From Rutidosis leptorrhynchoides (Eukaryota > Streptophyta > Magnoliopsida > Asterales > Asteraceae), in contig NC_092333.1 of the NCBI RefSeq assembly GCF_046630445.1, forward strand, positions 1,450,001 to 1,514,000: DNA of 64,000 bases, in the 5' to 3' direction. The notes under the pieces were generated by a model. The model was given only the letters and a program-made list of their open reading frames with translations. It did no database searches and had not been told where the DNA came from. Made by a program: the position numbers and the translations under genes. How positions within the stretch are numbered: the stretch's first letter is position 1; every line of letters begins with the position of its first letter. Shown here one piece after another: positions 23,203 to 36,020 of this stretch.

Positions 23203-24884
23203 CCTCCATTTGTTTTTCTCTGATTTATACCCAAACCATATATATATATAACACCTGTAGAGACCCGTCCTAATCCATCTGGATGAAATCCATATCGATT
23301 ATAAACGATTCACAATAGTTGATTACATCGTGAGGTACTTGACCTCTATATGATATATTTTACAAACATTGCATTCGTTTTTAAAAGACAAACTTTCATT
23401 ACATCGACAGTTGACGGACATGCGTACCATTTCATAATATATCCAAATATAATTGACTTAATATTAATCTTGATGAACTCAAGGACTCGAATGCAACATC
23501 TTTTGAAATATATCATGAACGACTCCAAGTAATATCTCTAATATGAGCAAATGCACAGCGGAAGATTTCTTTCGTACCTGAGAATAAACATGCTTTCAAG
23601 TGTCAACCAAAAGGTTGGTGAGTTCATTAGTTTAACATAAATAATCATTTCATAATTTTTAATAGACCACAAGATTTCATATTTCCATTTCTCATAAACA
23701 TACGTCTCATGCATAGAGACAAAAATATCATTCATATGGTGAACACCTGGTAACCGACATTAACAAGATGCATATAAGAATATCCCCTATCATTCCGGGA
23801 AATCCTTCGGACATGATAAAAACAACATCGAAGTACTAAAGCATCCGGTACTTTGGATGGGGTTCGTTAGGCCCAAAAGATCTATCTTTAGGATTCGCGT
23901 CAATTAGTAGACTGGTTTACTAATTCTTAGGCTACCAAGCAAAAGGGGCATATTCGGCTTCGATCATTCAACCATATAATGTAGTTTCGATTACTTGTGT
24001 CTATTTCGTAAAACAGTTATAAAAGCAGCGCATGTATTCTCAGTCCCAAAAATATATATTGCAAAAGCATTTAAAAAGGGAGCAAATGAAACTCACAATA
24101 ATGTATTTTGCAATAAAAATACATATGACGACATTGAACAATGCAGGGTTGGCCTTGGATTCACGAACCTATATCATTTATATATTTATTAACACATATA
24201 ATTGTAATTGAACAAATTGATACATTCCATCTTAATTTATATATTTTATATATTTAATTTGTGTATATTTTAAAATGATTAATATTTATATAGTTATATT
24301 AATATCTACATATGATTAGTATAATATCAAAAAAAAATACCTAATTTGTTACATTTGAAAATTTATACAAAAAAAAATGTTAATATGAACAATACATACT
24401 TATATGTAATATTAATAAAAGTATATTTTCATATACAAAATATTTATTTGATAACATAATATCAATAATTGTAATAAAAGTTGTATTTGCTTATAATGAT
24501 AATAATACTACTACTTATGATAATAATAAAAATAATAATGATATTCTTACTAAAAATGATTCTTTTAATAATACTATAGTTGTTATAATAATAATAATGA
24601 TACTAATAGTAAAAATGATTATAAAAGTAATAATATAGTTGTAATAATATTAATCATGATACTAGTAGTAAAAATAATAATAATGTTATTAATACTAATA
24701 ATAATTAATGATACTAATAATAGTTATAATACTAGTGACGCTAATAATAACAATAATAATAATAATAATAATAACAATATTAATAATAATAGGGATAATA
24801 ACATTAATAATACATAATAATAATAGTGGAAATTAAATAAGAGTGTATACCCCTAATAGCATTTTCTCAAAAAAAGATTGCCCT

Positions 24885-24950
24885 GGACCAGGCTCTAACT
24901 CGCGACCTCCCGCTCCCCGCTAACACTCTTAACCATCTAACTGTCTCTAT
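24885..24950 (-). other. Decayed tRNA-like module
   Basis: The minus strand keeps the A-box-like TGGTTAAGAGTG and a degraded B box (GAGTTAGAGCC) in the same relative place as in the other LTRs. Confidence 0.45.
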
Positions 24951-27057
24951 CTTTCTGCATTTATATGTAACTTATCTCTATATAACCCGTATCTCTATAA
25001 CTTGGCCCAATTTGAAAGTCCAATGACAAATTACCTCGGCTCAACTTCACAGCCCGATTGCAAACTAAAAAAAAGTAGTCCATTTAATATTTAAAAAAAA
25101 AGGTTTCGGCTGTAGCAATCAGAAAAAGAGCTCGAGTGCAGCTGCAATAATATTAGGGTAGGTTGTTGGGATTTAAGATCACGACAGAAAAAAAATAATA
25201 GAAGCAGGAACAGGAAACGAGTATCACGTCATCATCATCCTTCCATCATCAAACATCAAATATAATCTATTCATTATCTCCTTCCATTCATCATTAACAT
25301 AAATTCACGGTCACCATCCTTCTTCTTTTTAATCGACATAAAATAATATCATGTATCATATTTAATTTTAGCTTATCATGGAATCATCATCATCTACGCT
25401 TTTTATCATCATCATCATTAGTAAGATCGTGTTCCATGACCACGATCAAAAATACCACCCCATCATCGTTTATCATTAATCATCATCATCATCTATTCAT
25501 AACTTGATGTCACGATGATCATCAACATATTCATCGTTATCTTTTCATCATAATCGTAAATTCATCATCATCGGCCCAATAATTAAACTGGATACACTAG
25601 GTTCTCGGTCTAACTTTCTTTTGTGTTTCAAAGGCTTGTTTATCATGTATCAATCTAATTATAAGTTGTGGGATTTATCGAGCTGGACATTTGATCAAAA
25701 GGTATATTTAATACTAAAAAAAATAACACAAGTGGTTTACTTGATCTAAAGGTGTCGGCCATCACTAGAAAAAGAAAAGAAAAGGGAGTGCAAACATCAT
25801 CATTCAATTCATCATATCACGTTCATATATCTTCCCATTCTCACTTATTACTGTAGCGACAGCAGTCAACAGAGATGAAACAGTCATCCGTACTGTAGTA
25901 ATAATAACGAGGGTTTGGGTGGTGGTTTGGTGATCATAGTGTTACAAGGATGGTGTTCGGGTTGGGTTGTTCAGTTTCTCCGTAACCAACAGGTGGTGGG
26001 AATAGTGGTTTAGTGAGTTTGTAAATGGTGGTTGTATGATTGTAAGTGGTGGTTGTTACAAGTAATAAGGAGGAAATCAAGGTGATGTTAAATGGGTTTT
26101 GAGTTGAACATGGTGAGGGTGATGGTTATGAAAACCGTAAGTAGAAACATGGATCAATTTGGAGCGATGTTCGACAAAAAGAAAGAAACGAGAAGTGTGT
26201 TTGTGGAGTGACGATTGCACACGAGAAACTGCAGCAAGGGAATCTACAAAACAGGCGGTGTTAGTGTTTGTTGGTAGTCATCGGACGAGAGAGATAGATA
26301 GATGTCTGCGGTTGTGTTGAAGAAGACAATTAGACAAATATTAATTTTGTAAGACAAATAACAAAACCCATATTGGTTTTGGTTTCGCTGCAGCCAACCA
26401 GAAATTCAGTTAAGGTGGTTTGTTGATGGGTTTTTGGGTGTCCGGTTCTTGATGGTGGTGTTAAGAGATGGTGATGGTGGTCTTTGGTTTTGATGGTAAC
26501 GATGTTTACAGAGAAAGAAGAGAAGATATATAAAAGAAAAAAAATAGGGTGATATGGTGAATTATGAAACATGTGTATATACAATATATCAATGACAGAT
26601 GACAGATAGATAGATTCGTTACATATATGAGCATACAAACACAGTAATCAATTTTCAATCATCTATACCATTTACAGATAATGAGAAAAGAAATATATAA
26701 TATAATAATATTAATAATATATAAAAATAATAACAAACATGTGAATCAGGAATGTAACAGCCATATAGTTTGGATTTATCTACCGACACTTTTAACACCG
26801 AGTGGTATATCGTGTCATTTGCTAAACAGTTAGTATATAAGAGTGTTCCTAAAAATCCCCAATTTTAAATTAAGTCCATTTATTTATTCTGATCATTAAC
26901 TGTTTGAAATCTGATCAAAAAAGTTCATTAATTATTTATTTTCTGTTCCAATTTATATGTACGGAGTACAAAAACTTAGATTGAAAAGGTAAAAAAATAT
27001 TTATCAAAACTATTTTCTTTTTAATCAAATTTTGGAACAATTTTTATTTTAAAACTT

Positions 27058-27060
<3 letters not shown>

Positions 27061-27117
<57 letters not shown>
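27061..27117. repeat. (AT)n microsatellite
   Basis: About 57 bases of AT in the nested solo LTR. Confidence 0.95.
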
Positions 27118-27120
<3 letters not shown>

Positions 27121-28907
27121 CCTATTTTAAAAATAAACAAACGTCAACTTAAAGTTACAGACATTTACCATTTAAGCTCAAAATTAATTATATTTAATAT
27201 GCACTATGTATATATATAAACAATTGTAAATAACAAAATTTACTACGCAAATAAATATATATTAAATAATTAAATTAAATATAACAATATATATATACAA
27301 GAAATATACATATAAAATAATAGTTTTTATTACAATGAATATTATTGTACATATTTATTTATAACAATAAATGTTATATAATAGTTTATTAATGTTCATG
27401 TTATTATATATATTATACATATATTTATATATACACATATTTATATATATCCACATATTTACAATCAATGGTTCGTGAATCATCTGGGACAGTCGAAGGT
27501 CACATGAATATATGAAATAGTTCAAACTTTTTGAGACACAACTTTACAGACTTTGCTTATCGTGTCGAAATCATACAAAGATTAAGTTTAAATTTGATCG
27601 GAAATTGCCGGGTCATCACAACACCTAGCTCTTTTCTGGTTCATCTTCCTTCTTCTTCATCATTTTAATTTTCAAACTAATCCAACTCACCCGTAACATA
27701 ACCGTGCATTACAATATGAAATTAGAACTTAATATCCATCATAAAAATACTTATTTGCGATAAACTAATTTAAAAAAATAATAATAAAAATAGCTGTAAA
27801 CAGCCTGCTGCTCGTCGAGGGTGTTTTAAAAATAAAAAATTGATTTTTGAATTTGATCAAGTAAATGTAGATGGTCACAACATGTAAGAGTTTGTAAATC
27901 ATTAATAGAAACTATTGAAATCATTCATTTAAATCGAATCATCACAGAACTTTTTAATTTGATCTTAGAACACAGTTTGACTTTTGATTTTTAAAAGTTT
28001 GACTCGTAAATTAAAATTAATTAGGAAGAATTGGAGTGTGAAAACTTACAAATAGATCAAACTGATAATTCCTAACACTCCTGCATTTATGGATTTTGAT
28101 ATTTGATTCGATTTTTAATTTTGGCCGAAAAGATGAACGTAAAGAGGATGAATGGTTTTTCTTTTAAACTTCAATTTTTTTTTATCATTCACATAGCAGC
28201 AGAGAATCTATATATTAAGTCTGTGAATGATTTAACCCGCAACAATAATTAAGCAAAGTTGTCTTGTAATGTTGATAGTGGTCGATAATATCTCACGAGC
28301 AGGGGAAGGACGAAAAAAGGGAGAAGAAATTAGAATAATCAGATAGTTACAGTAAATACTCAGATAGGGATATATATTCCATTTTTAACGCGTACAGATC
28401 TGGTTTTATATATTATAAATAAATAATAATAATTATTAAATATATTAATAATAATTTTGTTAATATTAATAATAATAATAATAATGAAATACAAATAATA
28501 TAATAATAATAATAATAGTTATAATAATAATAATATTAATGATACTAATGTCAAAATAATATTTATGATAATAAGAATAATAATGATAGTAGTAAAAATA
28601 ATGATAATAACAAATATGATAATTTTTAGTAATCATGTTAATATTTATAATTTTAATCACTCTTATATTAATATTTGTATTTAAAATCTTTATTTGACTA
28701 TTAGCTCTTTAAAATTATGACAGTAATAATAATATTAATGATACTAATATTAATAGTAATAATAACAGTAATACCGAATGTAATATTATTATTACTATAA
28801 TACTATCTTATAATTAAATTTATTATATTAACACTGTATATTATATAATATATATATTATATAATAACATCTCTTGAATACTTATATTTATACATTTTAA
28901 TATATTA

Positions 28908-29164
28908 CTCCCTCCGTCCCATCTTAAGTGTCCACTGTTGACTTTTCAAAGTCTTACTTTGTCAAATTTGACCGTAAATATTTTTATTTGTGCTATATAA
29001 TATTTGATGAAAATTATATGAATGAATTAAGTTTTAAATATTTTTTCATTCCATATAATTTTCATCAAATATTATATAACACAAATAAAAATATTTATGG
29101 TCAAAGTTGACCAAGAAAGACTTTAAAAAGTTAACAGTGGATATTTAAGATGAGACAGAGGGAG
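28908..29164. mobile_element. Stowaway MITE, TSD TA
   Basis: 257 bp with terminal inverted repeats CTCCCTCCGTCCCA / TGAGACAGAGGGAG and a largely self-complementary interior (the GATGAAAATTATATG arms). TA lies on both sides. The left LTR (about 16,750-16,765) preserves the uninserted site, so the MITE came after element B. Confidence 0.92.
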
Positions 29165-29202
29165 TATAATATAATCAGTAATTATGTTCAGAAATTATAT
29201 AT

Positions 29203-29205
<3 letters not shown>

Positions 29206-29283
<78 letters not shown>
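29206..29283. repeat. (AC)n(AT)n compound microsatellite
   Basis: About 35 bases of AC, then about 43 of AT, in the right LTR of element B. Confidence 0.95.
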
Positions 29284-29287
<4 letters not shown>

Positions 29288-29808
29288 TGTTTTAAATATC
29301 AAATAGTTAAATATATTAATTATATATTGAAACAATTAACTCAAAGCATATCATTTAGTACTTTGTAATCATTTTCAATTAATGTAACTATATATTATAT
29401 ATACATATCTATATATACATAAATGTTCATGAATCGTCAAGCACAGTCAAAGAGTAATTGATTACCTGAATATAGTTCCAAAATTTTATGAGATTCAACA
29501 TTACAGACTTTGCTTATCGTGTCGGAATCATTCAAAGATTAAGTTTAAATTCGGTCAGAAATTTTCGGGTCGTCACATTGATATACGCGAAATGGATTCT
29601 TTTTAAGGAACGACAAATATTTCGAGCTATCTTCCATACATAACACACTCGCACCACGTTATTTTTTTATTCTGTACATACATAACATCATGTTGAATAT
29701 GGTCCCGCCGCATCGCGCAGGCCGATCTTTTCTAGTTTATAACAAATCATACTACTTCATGTATACTCACGAGTCATCATGAATCATCAATCATCAATTT
29801 AACAATAA

Positions 29809-30461
29809 GAGCACCAGGAGTCGAACGATTTTTTCACCGTTATAGGGATTTAACGGTGGGGACGGTGGCCAACACCACTCCGCCCCGCCGTTAAACCACC
29901 GTTAAACGCATTACACGGTGGCCAGCGTTAGCTGGGCAACGGTGTGTTTTTTGTTTTCTTGATTTTTTTTATTTTCTTTGTTTTCGTTTCCTTTTTCCTT
30001 TCTTTTTTTTTCGTTTTTTTTCAACCTATCACCATTGTTGCTGCTGTAGATTTTAAGATGGAAATTAGGAAAGATGAGGTAGAAAGAGAAGGAAGAAAAT
30101 AAAGGATGCTATAAATTTAGGTTTTAATTTTTTTTTTTAGAATTTTTAACTTTAATTTATAGTGAGCTAAAAGACATTGGGTCATACAACTAAAAAAACA
30201 TAGATCAATTTTATGGGCAAAATGGTTAAAAAAATATATTTTTATTATTTAAATTATATAAATAAAAATAAATAATAAATAGATATTAAAATAATTAAAT
30301 AATAATAAATAAAAGTATTAAAAATGAATTAAATAATAATAAATAAAAGTATTAAAATGAATTAAATAATAAATTTAACACTGTGATTTAACACTAAACC
30401 ATTTCCCCTGTTTTGGCCTCAGTATTAAATTCAGTGTTACACCGAACGACTCCCTGCTGTC
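29809..30461. mobile_element. Tourist-like MITE upstream of the PPR gene, TSD TAA
   Basis: The left end GAGCACCAGGAGTCGAACG and the reverse complement of the right end GACAGCAGGGAGTCGTTCG form imperfect inverted repeats. TAA lies on both sides (29,806-29,808 and 30,462-30,464). The interior has a GC-rich block (ACGGTGG repeats, 29,850-29,940) and AT-rich filler. It ends about 150 bp before the PPR start codon, so it may supply or disturb the promoter. Confidence 0.55.
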
Positions 30462-30609
30462 TAATGTGTGGTTATACGATGATTCGTGAGGAGTGAGGAC
30501 TATGAAATCATAGTATAGTACTTGTACTTCGTACGAAACTAAAGCAGGAACAAACTTCATCCGTTATACTACATATATACTTCAACAATAAGGCTGGCGT
30601 GGCTATACG

Positions 30610-33268
30610 ATGATCCCGTTTGAAAGCATGGAAGCAAGTGTACGAAAGGCTCTAATGAAGAACACCAAGAACCCGAAATTAGCTTGGCAGATGTTCAAAC
30701 GACTCGCTTCAAATCCCAATTTCACTTTCAATCAATCACTACTACTACTCCCTCTCGTCACTCGTATCCTTATCCGATCCAAAATGTTCCCCCAAATCAA
30801 CACTCTTCAACAACTCATCCTCACACACCCCTCAAACCAACACCACCACAACCACCACCCAACCCTGCAGGCCTTACTAATACGACTTCTAGCACAATCA
30901 GGTTACCTCAATCTTGCGATTTCTCATTTCCAAGATTTCCGATCTCATTACCCGGATAAGCCTTTTTGTATCTCCTTGTACAACTTGCTTATCCGGTCCT
31001 CGTTTCAACAAAATCTACCCAATAATGTTCGTTTCTTGTACGAGGATATGATTGTTTCTAGAGTTGCTCCTGAAACTTACACTTTTAATCTCTTGATCGC
31101 TGGCCTGTGTGACTCGGGTTGTTTAGAAGATGCACGTAAACTGTTTGATAAAATGCGCGAGAGAGGATGTGTACCCAATGACTTCACTTTTGGTATTTTA
31201 GTTCGTGCGTATTGTAGGGCTGGTCTTGCTGACAAAGGTTTGGAACTTTTGGAGGTCATGAGGAGTATGCAGGTTGTTCCTAATATTGTTATTTATAATA
31301 CTTTAGTTTCAACTTTCTGTAAACAAGGTAAGACGGTTGAAGCAGAGAAGTTGGTGGAGAGGATTAGAGAGGATGGTCTTGTTCCGAATGTAGTTACATT
31401 TAATTCCAGGATTTCGGGTTTATGTAATGCAGGTAAAATTCTCGAGGCTTCGAGGATCTTCAGAGATATGCAAACTGATAAGGACTTAGGATTGCCTCAA
31501 CCTGACATAATAACTTATAATCTGATGCTTGAAGGATTCTGCAAGCTAGGAATGGTAGAGGAAGCTAAAACACTACTTGAATCTTTGAAGGGAAATGGTG
31601 TTCCGTTGGAAATAGAAACTTATAATATATGGTTGTCGGGTCTTGTAAGAAATGGGAAGTTTTTAGAGGCACAAGTAGTGCTTGATGAAATGGCGGAAAA
31701 GGGTGTATATCCAACTCTCATCTCTTATAATATCATGATCAACGGTCTATCCAAGAATGGTATGCTCACTGATGCAAAAATGGTCATGAGTCAAATGGGA
31801 AACGCTGGAGTTGCTCCTGATGTGGTCTCTTATAGCATTCTGATTCATGGCTACTGCAAAAAAGGGAAGATCAGTGAAGCCAATAAACTTCTTAATAACA
31901 TGATTACAGATGGTTGCTATCCAAATAGGTACACTTGCAATAGTTTGCTAAAGAGCCTTTGGAAAGAGGGGAATGTGTTAGAGGCAGAGGAATTACTGAA
32001 TAAGATGAAAGAAAGGGGTTATGGGTTGGATACAGTGACTTATAATATTGTTCTTGATGGACTATCTAAAAGTGGCAAGGTTGTCCAAGCAGTTGAAACC
32101 ATGAATGCTACTTCTGAGGATCTGGTTGGCGATGAAAACTTATGGAATGGTTTTACGCCTGACTTAATTACTTACTCCACCATAATTAATGCTTTATGCA
32201 AGGATGGGAAGCTTGATGAAGCTAAAAAGAAGTTCATAGAAATGTTAGGAAGAAATGTGTATCCAGATTCAGTTATTTACGACATTTTTGTTAATAATTT
32301 ATGTAAAAAGGGAAAGGTTTCTTCGGTGTTTCGGGTTCTCAAGGACATGGAGAAAAGAGGGTTCAACAAGAGCTTGCAAACTTACAACTCTTTGATCCTT
32401 GGGTTAGGAATGAAGAGTCAGTTTTTTGAAATGTATGGGTTGGTTGATGAGATGAGAGAAAGGGGTATCGCTCCTAATGTTTTCACATACAACAATATGA
32501 TAAAATGTTTATGCGAGTCAGGGCAAATAGATGACGCCACTAAACTGTTGGATGAGATGTTGACTAAAGCCGGTGTATCTCCTAACATTTCTTCCTTCAA
32601 GTTATTAATCAGACCTTTATGCCAGATAGGAGAGTTCAGACCTGCACAGGAGGTTTTCAATATTTCATTGAGTATATTTGGTCATAAGGAAGTTCTTTAC
32701 AGCTTCATGTTCAACGAATTAGTTGCTGGAGACGAGCTCTTGGAAGCAAAGGACGTTTTCATGTCGGCATTGGATAGATGTTTTCATATAGGGAACTTCT
32801 TATATAAAGATTTCATTGCTAGACTCTGCAAGGCTGAAATGATAGAATGTGCCGCTGATATTCTCAAGAAAATGATTAATAGTGGATATACATTTGAAAC
32901 TGCGTCATTTATGCCAGTAATTGATGGGTTGCACATGATAGGACATAAGCGTGAGGCAGATGAATTTGCTGAGTGGATGCTAGATATGGGTTCTGAACTT
33001 AAGGTTACAGATCAAGTTAACCGAAACGCTAAGGTGTATAACCGCAGAAAAGCTCTAAATAACGATGGAAGTCATTGGCCGAGCATATTGCACAGGTATG
33101 AGTGTCAAAAGAGTTTTTTTATCATTTTCTTTCAGCTTGGATGAGATGATTACTGCATGTGATGAGATAAATTTTTAGTTGGTCGTATATTCTATAATTA
33201 ACTTTTGATAATTCCTCATCTGTCTAATTGCACTACATATATACTACTCGTACTACTTAAGGTTCCTT

Positions 33269-33351
<83 letters not shown>

Positions 33352-33500
33352 AAATAGTAATGCTGACACGATGTCTTAATGTGATTGTTGACAGAGATGA
33401 TGGTAGTGGTGCCACATTGAAAATTCTAAACAAGATACAGAAAGGATGGGGTTGTGCAAGAATATCAAATCCGCACTACTTTGAATATGACTATCGATAA
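30610..33500 (+). CDS. P-class pentatricopeptide repeat protein (At2g17140-like), two exons
   Basis: Exon 1 is 30,610-33,095 and exon 2 is 33,395-33,500 (863 residues). The donor CACAG|GTATGAG and acceptor TTGACAG|AGATG join an Arg codon. PPR proteins bind RNA one base per repeat, mostly in mitochondria or plastids, to process or stabilise organelle transcripts. About 16 clear 35-residue repeats with the TYNxLI opening run from about residue 120 to 690. Three degenerate ones follow, and there is no E, DYW or SMR domain. The N-terminus (KALMKNTKNPKLAWQMFKRL) and the C-terminal DDGSGATLKIL...KGWG tail encoded by exon 2 match what I recall of Arabidopsis At2g17140 and set the gene model. The start may instead be the second Met (30,628). 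Read without splicing, exon 1 would end in a false tail at 33,144. Organelle targeting is likely for the family but not proven here. Confidence 0.93.
33272..33349. repeat. (AT)n microsatellite in PPR intron
   Basis: About 78 bases of AT fill a quarter of the 299-bp intron, close to the branch-point side of the acceptor at 33,394. Confidence 0.95.
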
Positions 33501-34270
33501 AGTTGAAGGATTACAACTCTTAGCTTTGCAGGAATTAGCTTTGTATTTTCCGTGGAGAATGATCTATTTTTAGATGGAAGCCGGTTCCACGATGAAATGA
33601 TGATCATGCTCCCCCTGAATGTATTCTGAGGCTAAGCAAGATTTGTCAACGGGTGTGTCTATAGGCAATGGTTATAATAGCTATGGCCTTTGCGCAAACC
33701 TACCAGTGCCAAAAGAGTAGAGAGGGATAGGATCTTGAGCCTAGTAAACAAGCTTGTAGTGGATGAACTTGCAAGCATGATGAAACAAAAAGTCTCGAGG
33801 ACGTATTGTCAAGAATAGTACTATTCTCAATTTTCTCATTAATAGCCGATAGCGCACATTTATGCATGCTCCTAAATCAATCACTGAATTCAAACTCTCT
33901 ATCTATCGGATGAAAGGGAGCGAGTGTAGGTTAATCCCTAGTCGTATTTCCTGATCACCTTGTGACAAAGGCTTGAAGAACTAAAATTGTGGGTGCCACA
34001 TGATGAAGAACAAGATGATGATGATGTCTTTTGATATGTGCCACAATCACGATTAGGATTAGGATTAGGATTAGGATTAGGAGTACGTGGGAGTGGGGAG
34101 CTCAGTTCTCGGAAGTTTGCATAGAATTGGAACAAGATGATGATGATGTCTTTTGTATGTATGTATGTTTTTGTTTTGTTTTGTAGGTGTATGTATGTAC
34201 GTAGGTATGTTTTTCTTGTAGGTATGTAGCTTTTTTATGTACGGTTGTTTGTTGGCATGTATATTGGTTT
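33501..34270 (+). other. PPR 3' flank, no gene
   Basis: Probable 3' UTR and downstream DNA. Contains an (ATTAGG)5 run at about 34,050-34,081 and GTAT-type simple repeats at 34,160-34,210. Short ORFs here are simple-repeat translations. Confidence 0.5.
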
Positions 34271-34344
34271 ATGTGTGTGTGTGTGTGTGTGTGTGGGTGT
34301 GGGTGGGGGTGGGGGTGGGGGTGGGGGGTGGGGGGGGGGGGGGT
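34271..34344 (+). repeat. GT/G-rich simple repeat, G-quadruplex candidate
   Basis: (GT)n passes into GGGTGTGGGTGGGGGT-type units and a run of 14 or so G. Many G3+ tracts lie on one strand. Confidence 0.9.
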
Positions 34345-34788
34345 GTTGGTCTCGTATTGTTCGGTGCATCCTAGGGTCATTATGGATAAGGACGACCATT
34401 CTTTGCTCCTGAGCTTGATTGGTATTCTTTTAGCTGTGTGTCTTCGGAGATGTCTACCGTAAAGATGCATGAGTGGTGTTTGGTTTGTTACGGGTGGTTG
34501 GCTCCCTGCTTGCGCAACAACTCCCACCTGACATGCCTTGCGAGTTCTGTTTTCAAGGTCCCTTGGCTCTATTTATTGAGGCAACACCAAGCGTCGATTA
34601 AGTGGCGTCTTGACTGCCGCTTAGAGCCTAAATTGATTTTTCTAGCAGGCTTTTAAACCCATGAAAATCTGATTCTACCATTTTCATGGCGTCTTAATTT
34701 TAGTTTACTATTTTTTCATTTTATTTTACTATTTTCTATTTTTTATTTAAAAAATAATAATAATACTAATAAAAAAAAAATTCCTACT

Positions 34789-34979
34789 TTTTGGCCGGAG
34801 GTCCACTCGGAAGCAATCTCCTTATCCGTCGAATAAAGAGAGGGATGACTTTCTCTACTTTTCGGGGTGGAGAAATGACTTGTTTTTATTCTCGGGTAGG
34901 GGAAGGATTGTCTACATCTCACCTCCCCATACACCACTCAGGTGGTATTGGGTTTTGTTGTTGTTGTTGTTGTTGTTGG
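34789..34979 (+). mobile_element. SINE-like or LINE 3'-end fragment with (GTT)n tail
   Basis: The GGCCGGAGGTCCACTCGG...AAGGATTGTCTACATCTCACC text followed by GGGTTTTG(TTG)n resembles the 3' half of plant Au-type SINEs, which end in TTG repeats. No Pol III boxes were seen upstream, so it is truncated or misnamed. Confidence 0.4.
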
Positions 34980-35504
34980 AACGATCCAAGTTGTTTATCT
35001 TTTCGGAAGTCCATCTCAATATTCCATGTTCCCTGCATATCTTATCTTCATGGTTGTAGCGAAAATTGGAACCATCAACAAACAAAATTAACAAATCGTA
35101 TTAATTTGAATATATGGCTTTCGGTGTAACTGTGGGTGGGAAAAATCTAGCCCACTTTTTTATTTCTTGAAACGACTCTTGTAGTTGGAAGTAATCATAT
35201 GATAAGTCATAATGATGACCTACCTGTCAGCTCTCACATGACGGTAGTTTTTGGCCTTGTTGACCTTGCATCAAAGTTTTTGAATGTAGCTTTGTTGGTT
35301 TTTCTTTCCGGACCTAAAAGTAAGCTGATTTTTCCAAAAACGGGATTAATTTGGTGTGCAATTAGCCCTTGAATATAGATAAGGAGATACCTTTTGACTT
35401 CCAATGCTCTTGCCTTGGCTAGTTTACTTGTCTCTTTGCATCCAACTTTGTGCTGCCATGATATTATTCCTGATGACGTCAGGTATAACATTCATCACAA
35501 TGTT

Positions 35505-35680
35505 ATTCTTTGAGCGTTTTCTGTTCAAAATAATAACATTCATAATAAAATGTCTTTTCTTAAATGTTCATATTTTCACTCTTAATGTCTGTGAAATTCT
35601 TTTAAACAAAAAAAATAAAATAAAAAATGTAATTCCCTCTGTTCTCCTAAAATCTACTTCACTCTTGATTACTCCAATAT
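35505..35680. mobile_element. Fragment of the foldback/MITE family found at 39,373-40,041
   Basis: Parallels 39,865-40,035 over about 170 bases: the GAGCGTTTTC...AATAATAACATTCAT...TGTCTTTTCTTAAATGTTC phrases in order, ending in TTGATTACTCC. Only one arm is present. Confidence 0.5.
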
Positions 35681-35693
35681 GTCTGTGTAAGTG

Positions 35694-35708
35694 CGCGCGC
35701 GCGCGCGT
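35694..35708. repeat. (GC)n run
   Basis: GCGCGCGCGCGCGCG, rare in this AT-rich context. Confidence 0.9.
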
Positions 35709-35875
35709 GCGTATTCAAATTTAACCAATTAAACTCTTGTGATCAATGCAACCCAGTTCTTCACGATCGACAATCAATATATTTTGAATACAAGGATTTT
35801 ACTCTACGGAGAAGGGGATCAAGTATATCTAAGAGTAACTTAGTAACACAATTACATTTCATTACATACTTATGG

Positions 35876-35950
35876 TGCGTTCGATTACCTCTTAATTGAA
35901 TGGTTTGGCGCTGAATGTTGAAACAGTCATCATTTAGTGCGTTTGTTTCT
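35876..35950. mobile_element. Partial MITE related to the one at 45,961
   Basis: GGTGCGTTCGATTACCTCTTAATTGAATGG...GCGCTGAATG matches the reverse complement of the right end of the 45,961 MITE. Confidence 0.45.
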
Positions 35951-36020
35951 TTCTGTTTTGGCGAAAACACATATTAGTATAAATTCTCAATATTGATATT
36001 TGTAATAGTGTCTTTAATTT

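Larger units (their letters stand above)
23256..27620 (-). mobile_element. Solo LTR (Ty3/gypsy-like) nested in element B, TSD ACACC
   Basis: Starts TGTAGAGACCCG and ends GGGTCATCACA. ACACC lies on both sides (23,251-23,255 and 27,621-27,625), and the left LTR of element B shows the empty site. At 4.37 kb it is longer than its relatives. It shares the conserved LTR block (23,750-24,000) and a decayed tRNA-like module (about 24,885-24,950). The part at 25,200-26,640 is unlike the other LTRs here: ATC-rich, then GGT-rich. The ORF at 26,330-26,638 has no recognisable domain and is judged spurious. Confidence 0.9.

Noticed and set aside
26330-26638. 102-codon ORF in the nested solo LTR
   Set aside because: No recognisable domain, inside LTR-only sequence, composition follows the GGT-rich opposite strand.
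34045-34085. Interstitial telomere repeat
   Set aside because: The unit is ATTAGG, not the plant TTTAGGG, and only five copies; treated as a simple repeat.
34102-34527. 141-codon minus-strand ORF rich in His-Thr and His-Pro
   Set aside because: Produced by the (GT)n and G-rich simple repeat; no family resemblance.
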